A DNA stretch of 64,000 bases from Hominiventricola filiformis. Its GTDB lineage: Bacteria > Bacillota > Clostridia > Lachnospirales > Lachnospiraceae. The DNA lies in contig NZ_JAJEPS010000003.1 in assembly GCF_020686965.1 (NCBI RefSeq), positions 62,001 to 126,000 of the forward strand, read 5' to 3'. This document shows, piece after piece, positions 26,248 through 35,152 of the stretch. How positions within the stretch are numbered: position 1 is the stretch's first letter; each line of letters begins with the position of its first letter. The notes below the pieces were generated by a model. It was not told the DNA's origin. It was given only the letters and a program-made list of their open reading frames with translations, and made no database searches. Both the position numbers and the translations under genes were made by a program.

Positions 26248-27203
26248 AATACGATTCCTTTCACCAATCCAAAGACCACAAGTGACAGTATTGCCGTTGC
26301 ATAAAGCAGCCGGTTCACCCTCGGAATATCCTCATATTCCACCGGGCGGTCCGGATCCCCCAGCGTTGGCTTCTCATATAATTTTCCAAAATAATAAGCA
26401 TTTCCGGCCAGCTGAATATGCATGGCTCCTGCTGCCGTGGCTTCTGTGTGGGCAGAATTGGGACTGCTGTGATTGTACCGGTCTCTCCGATAAATCCTCC
26501 AGGCATTTTTCGAATCCATGCCGCAGAAAGCTGCCGCCCCGCACATCAGCATGCCCGACAGCCGGGCCGGAATATAATTCAGCACATCATCAAATTTTGC
26601 CGCCGCACGGCCAAAATAGAGATATTTATCATTTTTATAGCCCACCATGGAATCCATGGTATTGACTGCCTTATAGAAAAATCCCAGGGGTGCACCGCCA
26701 ATCATGAGAAAAAGAAGGGGTGCGATCACGCCGTCGGAAGCATTTTCTGCCACCGTCTCCACAGCTGCCTTGGTCACGCCGATGTCATCCAGCACCTCGG
26801 TGTCACGTCCTACTACCATGGATACAGCGAAGCGGGCTTTCTTAAGGTCCCCCTCTTTCAGTGCATCATAGACTTTCATGGTCTCGGTCTTCAGAGATTT
26901 GGTCGCCAGTACCCAGTAGCACATAATGACTTCCAGCGCAAATCTCAGATAGGGATGCACCAGACCTGCCGCCAGGAGAAGTCCCCAGGCAACAGCCGTG
27001 GTGATTCCAGCCGTCAGCACCAGCAGGAATCCTCCTGCGATCAGCTCTCCCTGTTCCGTCTTCGGGAAAATACTCCGAAGCAGCTTCTCCAGTCCGCTGA
27101 TGAGATGTCCCACCAGACGAATGGGATGATAAAGCCAGTGGGGATCTCCCACTATGAGGTCCAGGACAAATCCCAGGATTACTGCAAGCAAAGACAATTC
27201 CAT
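26235..27203 (-). CDS. cbiB: adenosylcobinamide-phosphate synthase CbiB
   Basis: Membrane protein that attaches aminopropanol (phosphate) to adenosylcobyric acid. 322 residues with several transmembrane helices; conserved DLIVGDPHWLYHPIRLVG near 16 and ENASDGVIAPL near 153 are diagnostic of CbiB/CobD. GAGGGAACAAGG precedes ATG 27203. Overlaps cobC by 25 nt. Confidence 0.95.
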   Translation of the reverse strand: MELSLLAVILGFVLDLIVGDPHWLYHPIRLVGHLISGLEKLLRSIFPKTEQGELIAGGFLLVLTAGITTAVAWGLLLAAGLVHPYLRFALEVIMCYWVLATKSLKTETMKVYDALKEGDLKKARFAVSMVVGRDTEVLDDIGVTKAAVETVAENASDGVIAPLLFLMIGGAPLGFFYKAVNTMDSMVGYKNDKYLYFGRAAAKFDDVLNYIPARLSGMLMCGAAAFCGMDSKNAWRIYRRDRYNHSSPNSAHTEATAAGAMHIQLAGNAYYFGKLYEKPTLGDPDRPVEYEDIPRVNRLLYATAILSLVVFGLVKGIVLWLI

Positions 27204-27796
27204 AACCTTGTTCCCTCCACCGGCGTCAGCCTATAGCCGCAGCCGTTCTTTACCTGATAATCAAAATAAGCAGCCTTGGGATAGCCGTATTGTTCCAAGA
27301 TTGCCATAATGGTGCCGCCATGTACCACAATTCCTGCCCTGAATATCCCGGTCTTCCCGGAAGCGATCCATTCCTGCTCTGCCCCGGACACTTCTTCTAC
27401 AATCCGGGCAAAGGCCTCAAGACACCGGCTCTTGAAGGCATCCATGGACTCGCCATTTGGAAAGGGCAGCGTGCCATTGCTGTCGATCCACGCCTGATAG
27501 TCCCCATTTCCGGACAGTTCTTTATAATTCTTATTTTCAAAATCTCCGAAATCGCATTCCCGGAGATCCGTCACTTTCTGCATTTTTTTCTGGTCAAATC
27601 CCGGCCAGAGGATTTCTGCCGTCTCCACGCACCGCTTCATGGGACTGACATAGAGTCGTTCTACCTCCGGCAGCTGCTTTCCCGCAAGTCCTTCTCTTCC
27701 TTCGTCACATAAGGGTTCGTCGGTCCGGCTGCCGATATAGCGGCCCAGCAGATTTCCTGCGGTCTTACCATGCCGGATCAGGATAAGTTCAGCCAT
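27179..27796 (-). CDS. cobC: histidine phosphatase family protein, likely alpha-ribazole phosphatase CobC
   Basis: 205 residues of the phosphoglycerate-mutase-like fold with the catalytic RHG motif at R8-H9-G10 and a second conserved His in GIVVHGGT near 165. In this context the substrate should be alpha-ribazole 5'-phosphate or adenosylcobalamin 5'-phosphate. Functional assignment rests on genome context; the fold alone does not fix the substrate. Confidence 0.85.
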   Translation of the reverse strand: MAELILIRHGKTAGNLLGRYIGSRTDEPLCDEGREGLAGKQLPEVERLYVSPMKRCVETAEILWPGFDQKKMQKVTDLRECDFGDFENKNYKELSGNGDYQAWIDSNGTLPFPNGESMDAFKSRCLEAFARIVEEVSGAEQEWIASGKTGIFRAGIVVHGGTIMAILEQYGYPKAAYFDYQVKNGCGYRLTPVEGTRLWNCLCLQ

Positions 27797-28169
27797 GCTT
27801 GATCACCGTCCCGATTCCGCAGACTACCCGGTGGACTTCTGATGCCCTCCTTGCCGCCTGACAGCAGACTCTTCCGGTCTTCTCCCGGTAAGCCCGGTCA
27901 AATTTGTCAATGGGAACCACCCCATAACCAAGTTCGTTGGTCACCAGCACAATGTCCGGATTCCGTCTTTCCAGCTCTTCAAGATCCAGTTCCTGATTCG
28001 CTTCCATACACCGTTTGATATACTCATGAAAATGATAGAGAAGCTTTGTCTCATAGATGGCTTCCATCGGGCAGTCCATGCCATCTGCTGCTTCTTCTTT
28101 TGCAATGTGAAAGGTCTCACACGCATAATCTGTCTTTCCCTGAAAGCATCCGCCTGTCACCAGAATCAT
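27789..28169 (-). CDS. short CobU-like protein (second copy)
   Basis: 126 residues from ATG 28169 (GGGAGG 8 nt upstream). It has a P-loop-like start, TGGCFQGKT (5-13), and a CobU-type C-terminal half: VTNELGYGVVPIDKFDRAYREK aligns with the CobU NEVGxGIVPxxxxxRxFRD region. It lacks the HRxxR segment carrying the guanylylated histidine and is about 50 residues shorter than the full CobU encoded two genes upstream. It may be a kinase-only or accessory subunit. Lies between cobS and cobC, overlapping both slightly. Confidence 0.7.
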   Translation of the reverse strand: MILVTGGCFQGKTDYACETFHIAKEEAADGMDCPMEAIYETKLLYHFHEYIKRCMEANQELDLEELERRNPDIVLVTNELGYGVVPIDKFDRAYREKTGRVCCQAARRASEVHRVVCGIGTVIKHG

Positions 28170-28930
28170 AATAATTTTCCTCCCAGCATCACCGTACAGG
28201 CACATGCCAGTTCACATACCTGTACAAAAAATCCTGCAATATCTCCCGTCGTTCCGCCAAATTCCTTCATGGCTACATGATGGTAATACCAGAACACTGC
28301 TGCCTGGGTCAGGAGCATAATTCCTCCGATCACCGGATTCAACCAAAGGGCCGCTGCCCCACAGGCAAGAATCCACAGGGTCAGTGTCCCCAGCAGGATC
28401 TTTTTCTGAGCCGCATCAGAAAACATGCTAAGAGATCCGCTCTTATTCGCCTTCGGGAAGGTAGAAAGAGCCAGCCCGCTTAAAGCCCGGGACAGGGCAA
28501 AAGCCACCGCCATCACCGGCAGAAGCTCTGTCTTCATCTCACTCCATACACCCAGTCCCAATGTAAAATAAGCACATCCCATAATAATGGCAAAGGCACC
28601 TGCATGGGAATCCTTTAAGATCTGCAGTTTTTTCTCCAAGGGCTGGTAGGAGCTGAGGGCATCCACCGTGTCCAGAAATCCATCCAGATGAATACCTCCG
28701 GTCACAATGAGCGGAATCAGCACAAAACCTGCTGCCCGCATCAGGCTTCCAAAGCCGAGCTTCATTGCCACCCATCCGTAGCCCCATTCCAGCAGACCGA
28801 TGATCACACCGATGGCCGGAAAAAAGCAGATCATATATTTCATATTTTCCTTATCCCAGTCTGCCCGCGGCACGGGAATCTTGGAAAACATAGCAAAGGA
28901 AATCAAAAAACTGTTCCATACTTTCTTCAT
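28166..28930 (-). CDS. cobS: cobalamin (5'-phosphate) synthase CobS
   Basis: Membrane enzyme joining GDP-cobinamide to alpha-ribazole (phosphate). 254 residues with about six hydrophobic segments and the conserved motif GGIHLDGFLDTVDAL near 78 (metal-binding aspartates) and KDSHAGAFAI near 106. ATGA-type 4-nt overlaps with cobU before it and the short CobU-like gene after it. Confidence 0.94.
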   Translation of the reverse strand: MKKVWNSFLISFAMFSKIPVPRADWDKENMKYMICFFPAIGVIIGLLEWGYGWVAMKLGFGSLMRAAGFVLIPLIVTGGIHLDGFLDTVDALSSYQPLEKKLQILKDSHAGAFAIIMGCAYFTLGLGVWSEMKTELLPVMAVAFALSRALSGLALSTFPKANKSGSLSMFSDAAQKKILLGTLTLWILACGAAALWLNPVIGGIMLLTQAAVFWYYHHVAMKEFGGTTGDIAGFFVQVCELACACTVMLGGKLL

Positions 28931-29466
28931 CGTCCAAACACCTCGTTTAAGTCTCCCTTATGAATCAGCGGGATGGAATATACCACCTCTGCCACCAGAT
29001 CCGCCATGGAAGCCATCCGGACATTGATCTCTCCCAGATACTTCTGATACCGCCTGGTTTCCTCGTCGTAGTCCATTCCATCCGAAAAAATCTCATTGGT
29101 CACAATAATGAGATTCCGGCACTGTTCCTTTACATGGCGGATTCCTGCAAGAATCTCCTCCACGCAGTGATCCCCGCTGCCCTTCTCCTGATACATCTCA
29201 TTGGCGGTCAGATTGGACATACATTCCAGCAGCACCGTATGATAACTAGACACATCTGCATGTTTTAACCCTGTGTAACACTCCAGTGTATCAAATCCCT
29301 TATCTTTCCGCATTTCCCGGTGCCTTGCAATCCGCTTATGGCATTCCTCGTCAAAGGGGAACATGGTTGCAATATAGAGATTCGGACCGTCCGCCAGTCC
29401 GGTTACCAGCGACTCCGCAAATTCTGATTTTCCGCTGCCGCTTCCTCCGGTCACCATCATTAACAT
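28927..29466 (-). CDS. cobU: adenosylcobinamide kinase / adenosylcobinamide-phosphate guanylyltransferase
   Basis: 179 residues, the full CobU length. P-loop TGGSGSGKS at 6-14, the histidine that becomes guanylylated is probably H49 in KRIARHREMR, and the C-terminal NEIFSDGMDYDEETRRYQ region is CobU-like. The start overlaps the cbiA stop by 7 nt. This copy has both motifs that the short paralogue lacks in part. Confidence 0.9.
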   Translation of the reverse strand: MLMMVTGGSGSGKSEFAESLVTGLADGPNLYIATMFPFDEECHKRIARHREMRKDKGFDTLECYTGLKHADVSSYHTVLLECMSNLTANEMYQEKGSGDHCVEEILAGIRHVKEQCRNLIIVTNEIFSDGMDYDEETRRYQKYLGEINVRMASMADLVAEVVYSIPLIHKGDLNEVFGR

Positions 29467-30833
29467 CCGTGGTATTCCTCACATTTCTTTAAAAATTCGT
29501 AAGCTGCCTCAGGGTTGGACCAGAAAAAGAGATGGGGGAATCCCGCATACAGGGATTTACTGCTGTTCACACAGTCCCATTCCCGCTTTCCCACTGGTTT
29601 CTTCGCATGGAAACTCTTTCCGCACTGCTCACTGTCCCAGTAATGAAATTCATGTCCGCGAATTTCCATCCCTGCTTTTCCCAGAAGCTGGTCTTCCTCT
29701 GCCGTCAAGGTAATATATCCAAAACGTCCCAGCCGGTCCGTCCTGTAGGCCTTCGCATCCAATACTCCTGCCATAGGATAGAACACACCGTCCTGTCCTT
29801 CCAGCTCCCGGTGAAGATAGAGAAAACCGCCGCATTCCGCGATACAGGGCATCCCATCCTCGATCGCTTTTCTGATGGCTTCTCTCATAGAGCGATTTTC
29901 GCTCAAGGTCTTTGCATGAAGTTCCGGATAACCGCCACTTAAAATCATGCCATCCACCTCTTCCGGCAGCTTTTTATCCTGAAGGGGCGAGAAAAAGACA
30001 AGCTCTGCACCCATGGTTTCCAAAAGCTTCAGATTATCCTGGTACGTAAAGCAGAAGGCATCATCTGCCGCCACTGCCAGCCGTATTTTTTTCGGTGCTT
30101 CTAATACCGGTATCTCCGGTACCTGTATGGTCAGTTCTTCCGTGTCTTCTGCCAGTGTGCAGAAGGCATCCAGATCCAGCGTCTCTTCCAGCACAGCTGC
30201 CAGCCGGTTCAGCTTTTCCTTCAAGGATTCGATCTCTCCCGGCAGTACCAGTCCCAGATGACGGCTTTCCAGATTAAGATCCGTAAGCTTCGGCACATAG
30301 CCAAGTACTTTCACACCCAGTTCCACTTCAATGAGGGGCTTCAACTGCCCGTAGATCATGGGAGAAATCTGATTCAGAATCACGGCTTTGATCCGGCTGT
30401 CTGGCCGGTATTCCAGAAATCCTTTGATCATGGCCAGAATAGAAAGACTGGCCCCCCTGCAGCTGACAATCAGTACCGCCGGTATGGCAAGGGCAGCCGC
30501 CACATCATAGGTGCTTCCTTCCGTGCGGACACCTCCCAGACCGTCATAATATCCCATAACCCCTTCTGTCACGGCAATATCACAGTCCGATGCGTTTTCT
30601 GCAAAGAGATAACGGGTGGTCTCTGTATCTGTAAAAAAGGTATCCAGGTTTCTTGACCGGGTTCCAATGACCCTTCCATGAAACATCGGATCAATGTAAT
30701 CTGGTCCACACTTATAGGATGCTACTTTCATCCCTCTGTTCACCAGTGCCTGCAGAATCCCGCAGGTAATCAGAGTCTTGCCGCTTCCGCTGGCCGGTGC
30801 AGTCAGAAGGATTCTCGGTATGTGTCTTTTCAC
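29460..30833 (-). CDS. cbiA: cobyrinic acid a,c-diamide synthase
   Basis: ATP- and glutamine-dependent amidation of side chains a and c of cob(II)yrinate. Start chosen at GTG 30833, which forms GTGA with the stop of the preceding gene and gives 457 residues, the family length; open sequence further upstream belongs to the other frame. Order: P-loop LTAPASGSGKT near 10, a dethiobiotin-synthetase-like domain, then a class I glutaminase-like domain with IAECGGFLYL near 335 (nucleophile Cys). Confidence 0.93.
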   Translation of the reverse strand: MKRHIPRILLTAPASGSGKTLITCGILQALVNRGMKVASYKCGPDYIDPMFHGRVIGTRSRNLDTFFTDTETTRYLFAENASDCDIAVTEGVMGYYDGLGGVRTEGSTYDVAAALAIPAVLIVSCRGASLSILAMIKGFLEYRPDSRIKAVILNQISPMIYGQLKPLIEVELGVKVLGYVPKLTDLNLESRHLGLVLPGEIESLKEKLNRLAAVLEETLDLDAFCTLAEDTEELTIQVPEIPVLEAPKKIRLAVAADDAFCFTYQDNLKLLETMGAELVFFSPLQDKKLPEEVDGMILSGGYPELHAKTLSENRSMREAIRKAIEDGMPCIAECGGFLYLHRELEGQDGVFYPMAGVLDAKAYRTDRLGRFGYITLTAEEDQLLGKAGMEIRGHEFHYWDSEQCGKSFHAKKPVGKREWDCVNSSKSLYAGFPHLFFWSNPEAAYEFLKKCEEYHGC

Positions 30834-32902
30834 TCTTTCACAGCCCCCCTGCAGGTAATAATGTAAATCGGATTCTGTCCCATCATGAGATGATAGCTTC
30901 CAAGTTTCTTCGCCTTCGCCACACTGACGGAAACGATCTCTTCCTCCAGCAGCGGCAGATCTTTTAAGCACTCCGTCACTTCCCCGATGGTCTCCAGCGT
31001 CACTGTATTGATCACCACACGGATCTTCGGATTCTTTGCCAGCAGACTTTCCAGAATTTCTTTTAAGTTACCGGCAGAACCGCCGATAAAGGCATGGGTC
31101 GGTGCGGGCAGATCTTCCATGGCCTCCGGTGCCAGTCCGTGAATCACCTCAATATTCGGTGTTCCAAACTTCCGCTTGTTCTGCTCAATAAGATCACACG
31201 CCTCCTGATTCCGTTCCACAGCATAAACTATACCATCTGGGGCAGCCAGTGCCAGCTCAATGGTCACGGAACCGGTACCTGCTCCCACATCATAGACCAC
31301 GGAATCTTTTTCCAGATGCAGTTTTGCTACGGAAAGACTTCGGATCTCACTCTTGGTCATAGGCGCTTTTCCCCGCAGGAATTCTTCATCCTCCACGCAG
31401 GAGCGGATCCCCTTGAAGGGGTGGGAATTTTTAATGAGAGCCACACAAAGGTCATCGTAACTTCCCTGTTCCAGTTCTTCCGGCGTTCCAGTGGTAATCT
31501 TTTCCTCCGGGTAGCCAAGTCTCTCTCCAATATAAAGGGTCACATCCATGAGACCATATTCCTTCAGTTCTTTACACAGTCCTTCCACACTTCCATGAGC
31601 ACTCAGAAGCGTAAAGGTCTTCTCATGGGCTTTCACAGCCCCTATAAGATTCGCATTCCGTCCATGGGTACTTTGAAGACATACATCTTCCCAGGAGGTT
31701 TTCAGCTTTCCGCAGAAATATACCACGGAAGAAATACCGCACAGACTTTTCACTTCATAATTCTGAGGATCCAGCACCTCATAAAGCTTCTTTGCCCCAC
31801 TGTAAAATCCAATATCTCCGGACAGCAGAATCACCGCATGTCCATATTCCGGATGAAGCTCCAGATAATCGGCGATCTTCCGGGGCTCATAGGCCGCAAA
31901 CTCCTGTTTGCCTTCATAAAAGGCCGGATCTGCGCCCTTCGTCTGTACAGCGTCCAGCATCCGTCTGGCTCCGATAAACAGATCTGCTTTCCGGATCTCT
32001 TCTGCTGCTTCCACCGTCATTCCTTCTGCAGTGCCCATACCGATGCCAATAAGAGTCACCTGACGACGGGCACCTGACTCTTCTGCCCGTTTCTCCAGTG
32101 CTCCCGGCACATGACTTCCGGCAGCTTCCTTCTGCTCCGGTTCCAGTCCGAACCGCACATTCAGCATCTCCACCACCCGGTCATAGGAAAAGCCTTTCTG
32201 CTCCGGAGGGCGTCCCACCAGCACCAGTTTTGCTCCGGCACGCTTTGCCGCCTCTACCTTTTCCTCGTAACCACCGGCTTTTCCCGTCTCCTTAGTGACC
32301 AGATACCGGCAGTCAAACTGCTTTAACATGGCTTCATTCAATGCCTCACTGAAGGGTCCCTGCATACAGATGAGATTTCGTCCCACAAATCCCAGTTTTT
32401 CACAGGCTGATGCCACTTCCGCAGTGGACAGCACCCTTGCAAAGACCCGGCTCTCATAATTCGGAATCACCGTATATTTAAAAAGCTCCTTGCTCCCTGT
32501 GGTCGCCAGAATATTTCCTTCGGTCTCTTTTAAGAAATTCACCGCCTCATCCACGGAATCCACCAGAACTGCATCTTCCGTCTCAGAAGTACTGGACTCC
32601 CGAATCAGGCGGAGATATTCCACTCCTGCTTTTTTACAGGCTGCTGCCACATTTTCCGACACGACCGCCGCGTAGGGGTGGGTTGCATCCACTACCAGCT
32701 CCGTCTTTTGTTCCTCAAAAAACTGCCCCATGGCTGCCTCGTCCATCCGTCCGGCATGCACCTTCAGGTATTCCGTTTCCGTCAGGAGAGTCTCGCCATA
32801 TTCCGTTGCCACACAGGCGGTCACCGGAACTTTTCTCACTGCCAGATACTCTGACAATTTTCTTCCTTCTGTTGTTCCTGCAAATATAATCACTGGTCTC
32901 AT
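30830..32902 (-). CDS. cbiJET: trifunctional CbiJ-CbiE-CbiT fusion
   Basis: 690 residues. 1-250: CbiJ/CobK cobalt-precorrin-6A reductase (IIFAGTTEGRKL at 5-16, DATHPYAA at 72-79). 281-about 480: CbiE cobalt-precorrin-7 C5-methyltransferase (LIGIGMGTAEGMT, LLSGDIGFYSGA). About 490-690: CbiT cobalt-precorrin-6B C15-methyltransferase/decarboxylase (VYDVGAGTGSVTIE). A 30-residue linker joins CbiJ to CbiE. CbiE-CbiT fusions are well known (CobL); adding CbiJ puts three consecutive steps on one chain. Stop overlaps the cbiA start. Confidence 0.93.
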   Translation of the reverse strand: MRPVIIFAGTTEGRKLSEYLAVRKVPVTACVATEYGETLLTETEYLKVHAGRMDEAAMGQFFEEQKTELVVDATHPYAAVVSENVAAACKKAGVEYLRLIRESSTSETEDAVLVDSVDEAVNFLKETEGNILATTGSKELFKYTVIPNYESRVFARVLSTAEVASACEKLGFVGRNLICMQGPFSEALNEAMLKQFDCRYLVTKETGKAGGYEEKVEAAKRAGAKLVLVGRPPEQKGFSYDRVVEMLNVRFGLEPEQKEAAGSHVPGALEKRAEESGARRQVTLIGIGMGTAEGMTVEAAEEIRKADLFIGARRMLDAVQTKGADPAFYEGKQEFAAYEPRKIADYLELHPEYGHAVILLSGDIGFYSGAKKLYEVLDPQNYEVKSLCGISSVVYFCGKLKTSWEDVCLQSTHGRNANLIGAVKAHEKTFTLLSAHGSVEGLCKELKEYGLMDVTLYIGERLGYPEEKITTGTPEELEQGSYDDLCVALIKNSHPFKGIRSCVEDEEFLRGKAPMTKSEIRSLSVAKLHLEKDSVVYDVGAGTGSVTIELALAAPDGIVYAVERNQEACDLIEQNKRKFGTPNIEVIHGLAPEAMEDLPAPTHAFIGGSAGNLKEILESLLAKNPKIRVVINTVTLETIGEVTECLKDLPLLEEEIVSVSVAKAKKLGSYHLMMGQNPIYIITCRGAVKE

Positions 32903-32905
32903 ACG

Positions 32906-33961
32906 CTAGTCCTCCATACAGATGGTCAGATCCATCACAGCTGCTGCTACTGTCACACCATTTCTCGCCGTCTTGGGAATCAGGAGTTTCTGTACCCCTG
33001 CCGCCAGAAGGGCCGAACGCTCACATATATTTCCCACTCCGGTAACGGATTCTACAAAGGCTGACTCTGCAAATCCGTCTTCACACACTGCTTTTTTCAG
33101 CTCCTCTGCGGGATAGGTGAGAAAGGGAACCTGATAGCTTTCCGCCAGCTCCAGAATCCCTGTTTCGTCTTTTTTCAGATCTATGGAAGCGATCTTACAG
33201 ATACTTTCCCTGAAAATACCGTTGATCTCCAGCACTTCTTCCACCAGTTCCTGGATGACCGCTCTCTCTGTTCCTCTTTTACACCCAATTCCCAGCACCA
33301 CTGCCTTCGGCACCAGATGAAGCGTCTTCTCAAAAGGGCTGGTCTTTTGCACATCTATGGAAAATCCCAGCGGCTCTTCCCCTTCCGTGTCCAGTTCCGG
33401 TGGAATTACACCGGTTACCGGAAATGCGCTCCACATGCCGACTTTCAGATTATCCACCAGTGCTGCTGCAATTTCCTTCGCTGCAGGCATGGAATCCATA
33501 TATAGATTTCTCCTCGCCGCAAATGCGTCCACTGCAAATTTTCCATGAAGATCCGTTGCCGTCGTAATCACCGGTTCCGCTCCGGTAAGCTCTGCCACCA
33601 GAAGGGTCAGTTCATTGGCTCCGCCAATATGGCCGGACAGAAGAGAGATGGCATGCCGTCCCTGCTCATCCACCACGATCACCGCCGGGTCTGTCTTCTT
33701 GCTCTGCACGTAAGGGGCAATGCTCCGCACGGCAATTCCCGTGGAGCCGATAAAAATCAGAAGGTCTTTGGAACGGAACTGCTCCGCCGTCCATTCTGAC
33801 AGGGTTCCTTCCAGAAACGCTACCTCCACAGGCAGCGCTGACCGGTATTCTTTCTTCTTAAGCCATGCCTCACATAGAATTCCGTGAGCAGCCAGTCCAT
33901 TTACCAGCTGCTCAGCGAGCAAAACTCCATGCTCCGTAAAACAGATGATTCCCGCTTTCAT
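32906..33961 (-). CDS. cbiG: cobalt-precorrin-5A hydrolase CbiG
   Basis: Opens the ring-A lactone of cobalt-precorrin-5A, releasing acetaldehyde; specific to the anaerobic route. 351 residues: N-terminal domain with FIGSTGIAVRSIAPY near 70 and LLSGHIGGANELT near 108, and C-terminal domain with VLGIGCKRGTE near 225. Overlaps cbiD by 4 nt. Confidence 0.95.
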   Translation of the reverse strand: MKAGIICFTEHGVLLAEQLVNGLAAHGILCEAWLKKKEYRSALPVEVAFLEGTLSEWTAEQFRSKDLLIFIGSTGIAVRSIAPYVQSKKTDPAVIVVDEQGRHAISLLSGHIGGANELTLLVAELTGAEPVITTATDLHGKFAVDAFAARRNLYMDSMPAAKEIAAALVDNLKVGMWSAFPVTGVIPPELDTEGEEPLGFSIDVQKTSPFEKTLHLVPKAVVLGIGCKRGTERAVIQELVEEVLEINGIFRESICKIASIDLKKDETGILELAESYQVPFLTYPAEELKKAVCEDGFAESAFVESVTGVGNICERSALLAAGVQKLLIPKTARNGVTVAAAVMDLTICMED

Positions 33962-35133
33962 GAATCTGCCTGTCCTCCCTTTTGATGTCCGATTTTTTCC
34001 ACCAGATCCGGCACTTTGGAAGTCTGTCCCAGAATTCCGAATACATTGGAAAAGGTAATGACGCCAAGCTCGATACTGCTCTGGGTCCGGTGATTGACAT
34101 AGAACTCCATCCGCTCCATAATTCTGTCCATAACAGGCTTCAACAGCCCCGCTTCTTTCAGATATTTTAATGCATCATCGGTGGTCACACACTCCATCAT
34201 CTTCTGAAGCAGTTCTGTGGGGGCTCCTAAAAGTGCCGCATGGACCGTCAGAAGCTCCATACGGGAATCCGCATTATGGGAATGGGTATTCATAATGCCC
34301 CCCGCCAGCTTCACAAATTTACCGATGTGGCCCACCAGCAGTACACCTTTTGCTCCGAATTCCACGGCTGCATCCAATGCCTCGCCTACAAAATTACTGC
34401 ATTTCACAGCATCATTGAGGTCCAAACCATGTCCGTACTGCTCCAGAAAATCAATCCCGTAATTGCCCGGCACCACCAGAAGATACTCCATGCCATTTGC
34501 CAGTTTCTGCCGCATCTCCACCCGGATAGTCTCGATCAATGCCTGCTCACTCATGGGTTCCACGATTCCGCTGGTGCCAAGAACCGAGATGCCGCCCACA
34601 ATACCAAGGCGCGGATTAAAGGTCTTTGCCGCCAGTTCTTCTCCCTGGGGGATGGAAATGACTGCTTTCAGACCACCCTGCCAGCCATATTTTTCGCAGA
34701 CAGCCTCCAGATTTTCCCGGATCATCTGCCGGGGTACTTTGTTGATGGCTGCTGCCCCTACCGGCTGTTCCAGTCCCGGTTTTGTGACACGGCCGACGCC
34801 TCTGCCGCCGTCAATCAAAATCCGTTCTCCCCCTGCCTCCAGTTCATCTGCCGGAATCCGGGTCACTTCCGCATAGATCAGAATGCCGTTGGTCACATCC
34901 GGGTCATCCCCACCGTCCTTCCGGATCGCGCAGGAGACAGATGTTTTCGTGCAATGGATTTCCAGCACTTCCAGCCGAAGGGCAATGCCTTTTGGCGTCA
35001 TCAGTTCCACATCCGAGATCTCTTTCCCTGAAAGCAGCATGGCAGCCGCTGCTTTGGAAGCAGCCGCTGCACAGGAACCGGTCGTATATCCATATCTTAG
35101 TTTTTTATGGTTTTTATAAATGTATTCTTCCAT
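33958..35133 (-). CDS. cbiD: cobalt-precorrin-5B C1-methyltransferase CbiD
   Basis: SAM-dependent C1 methylation specific to the anaerobic pathway. 391 residues from ATG 35133 (AGGAGACC 9 nt upstream), where conserved CbiD sequence KLRYGYTTGSCAAAA begins at about residue 10. Further family segments: GRGVGRVTKPGL near 107 and NTHSHNADSRMELL near 280. In-frame upstream sequence overlaps cobT and is not conserved. Confidence 0.95.
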   Translation of the reverse strand: MEEYIYKNHKKLRYGYTTGSCAAAASKAAAAMLLSGKEISDVELMTPKGIALRLEVLEIHCTKTSVSCAIRKDGGDDPDVTNGILIYAEVTRIPADELEAGGERILIDGGRGVGRVTKPGLEQPVGAAAINKVPRQMIRENLEAVCEKYGWQGGLKAVISIPQGEELAAKTFNPRLGIVGGISVLGTSGIVEPMSEQALIETIRVEMRQKLANGMEYLLVVPGNYGIDFLEQYGHGLDLNDAVKCSNFVGEALDAAVEFGAKGVLLVGHIGKFVKLAGGIMNTHSHNADSRMELLTVHAALLGAPTELLQKMMECVTTDDALKYLKEAGLLKPVMDRIMERMEFYVNHRTQSSIELGVITFSNVFGILGQTSKVPDLVEKIGHQKGGQADS

Positions 35134-35152
35134 CAAAAAAGGTCTCCTGCCG

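Noticed and set aside
31094..32077. Plus-strand open frame of 327 codons inside cbiJET
   Set aside because: Antisense shadow of three conserved domains; composition is Cys/His/Ser-rich as expected for a shadow frame.
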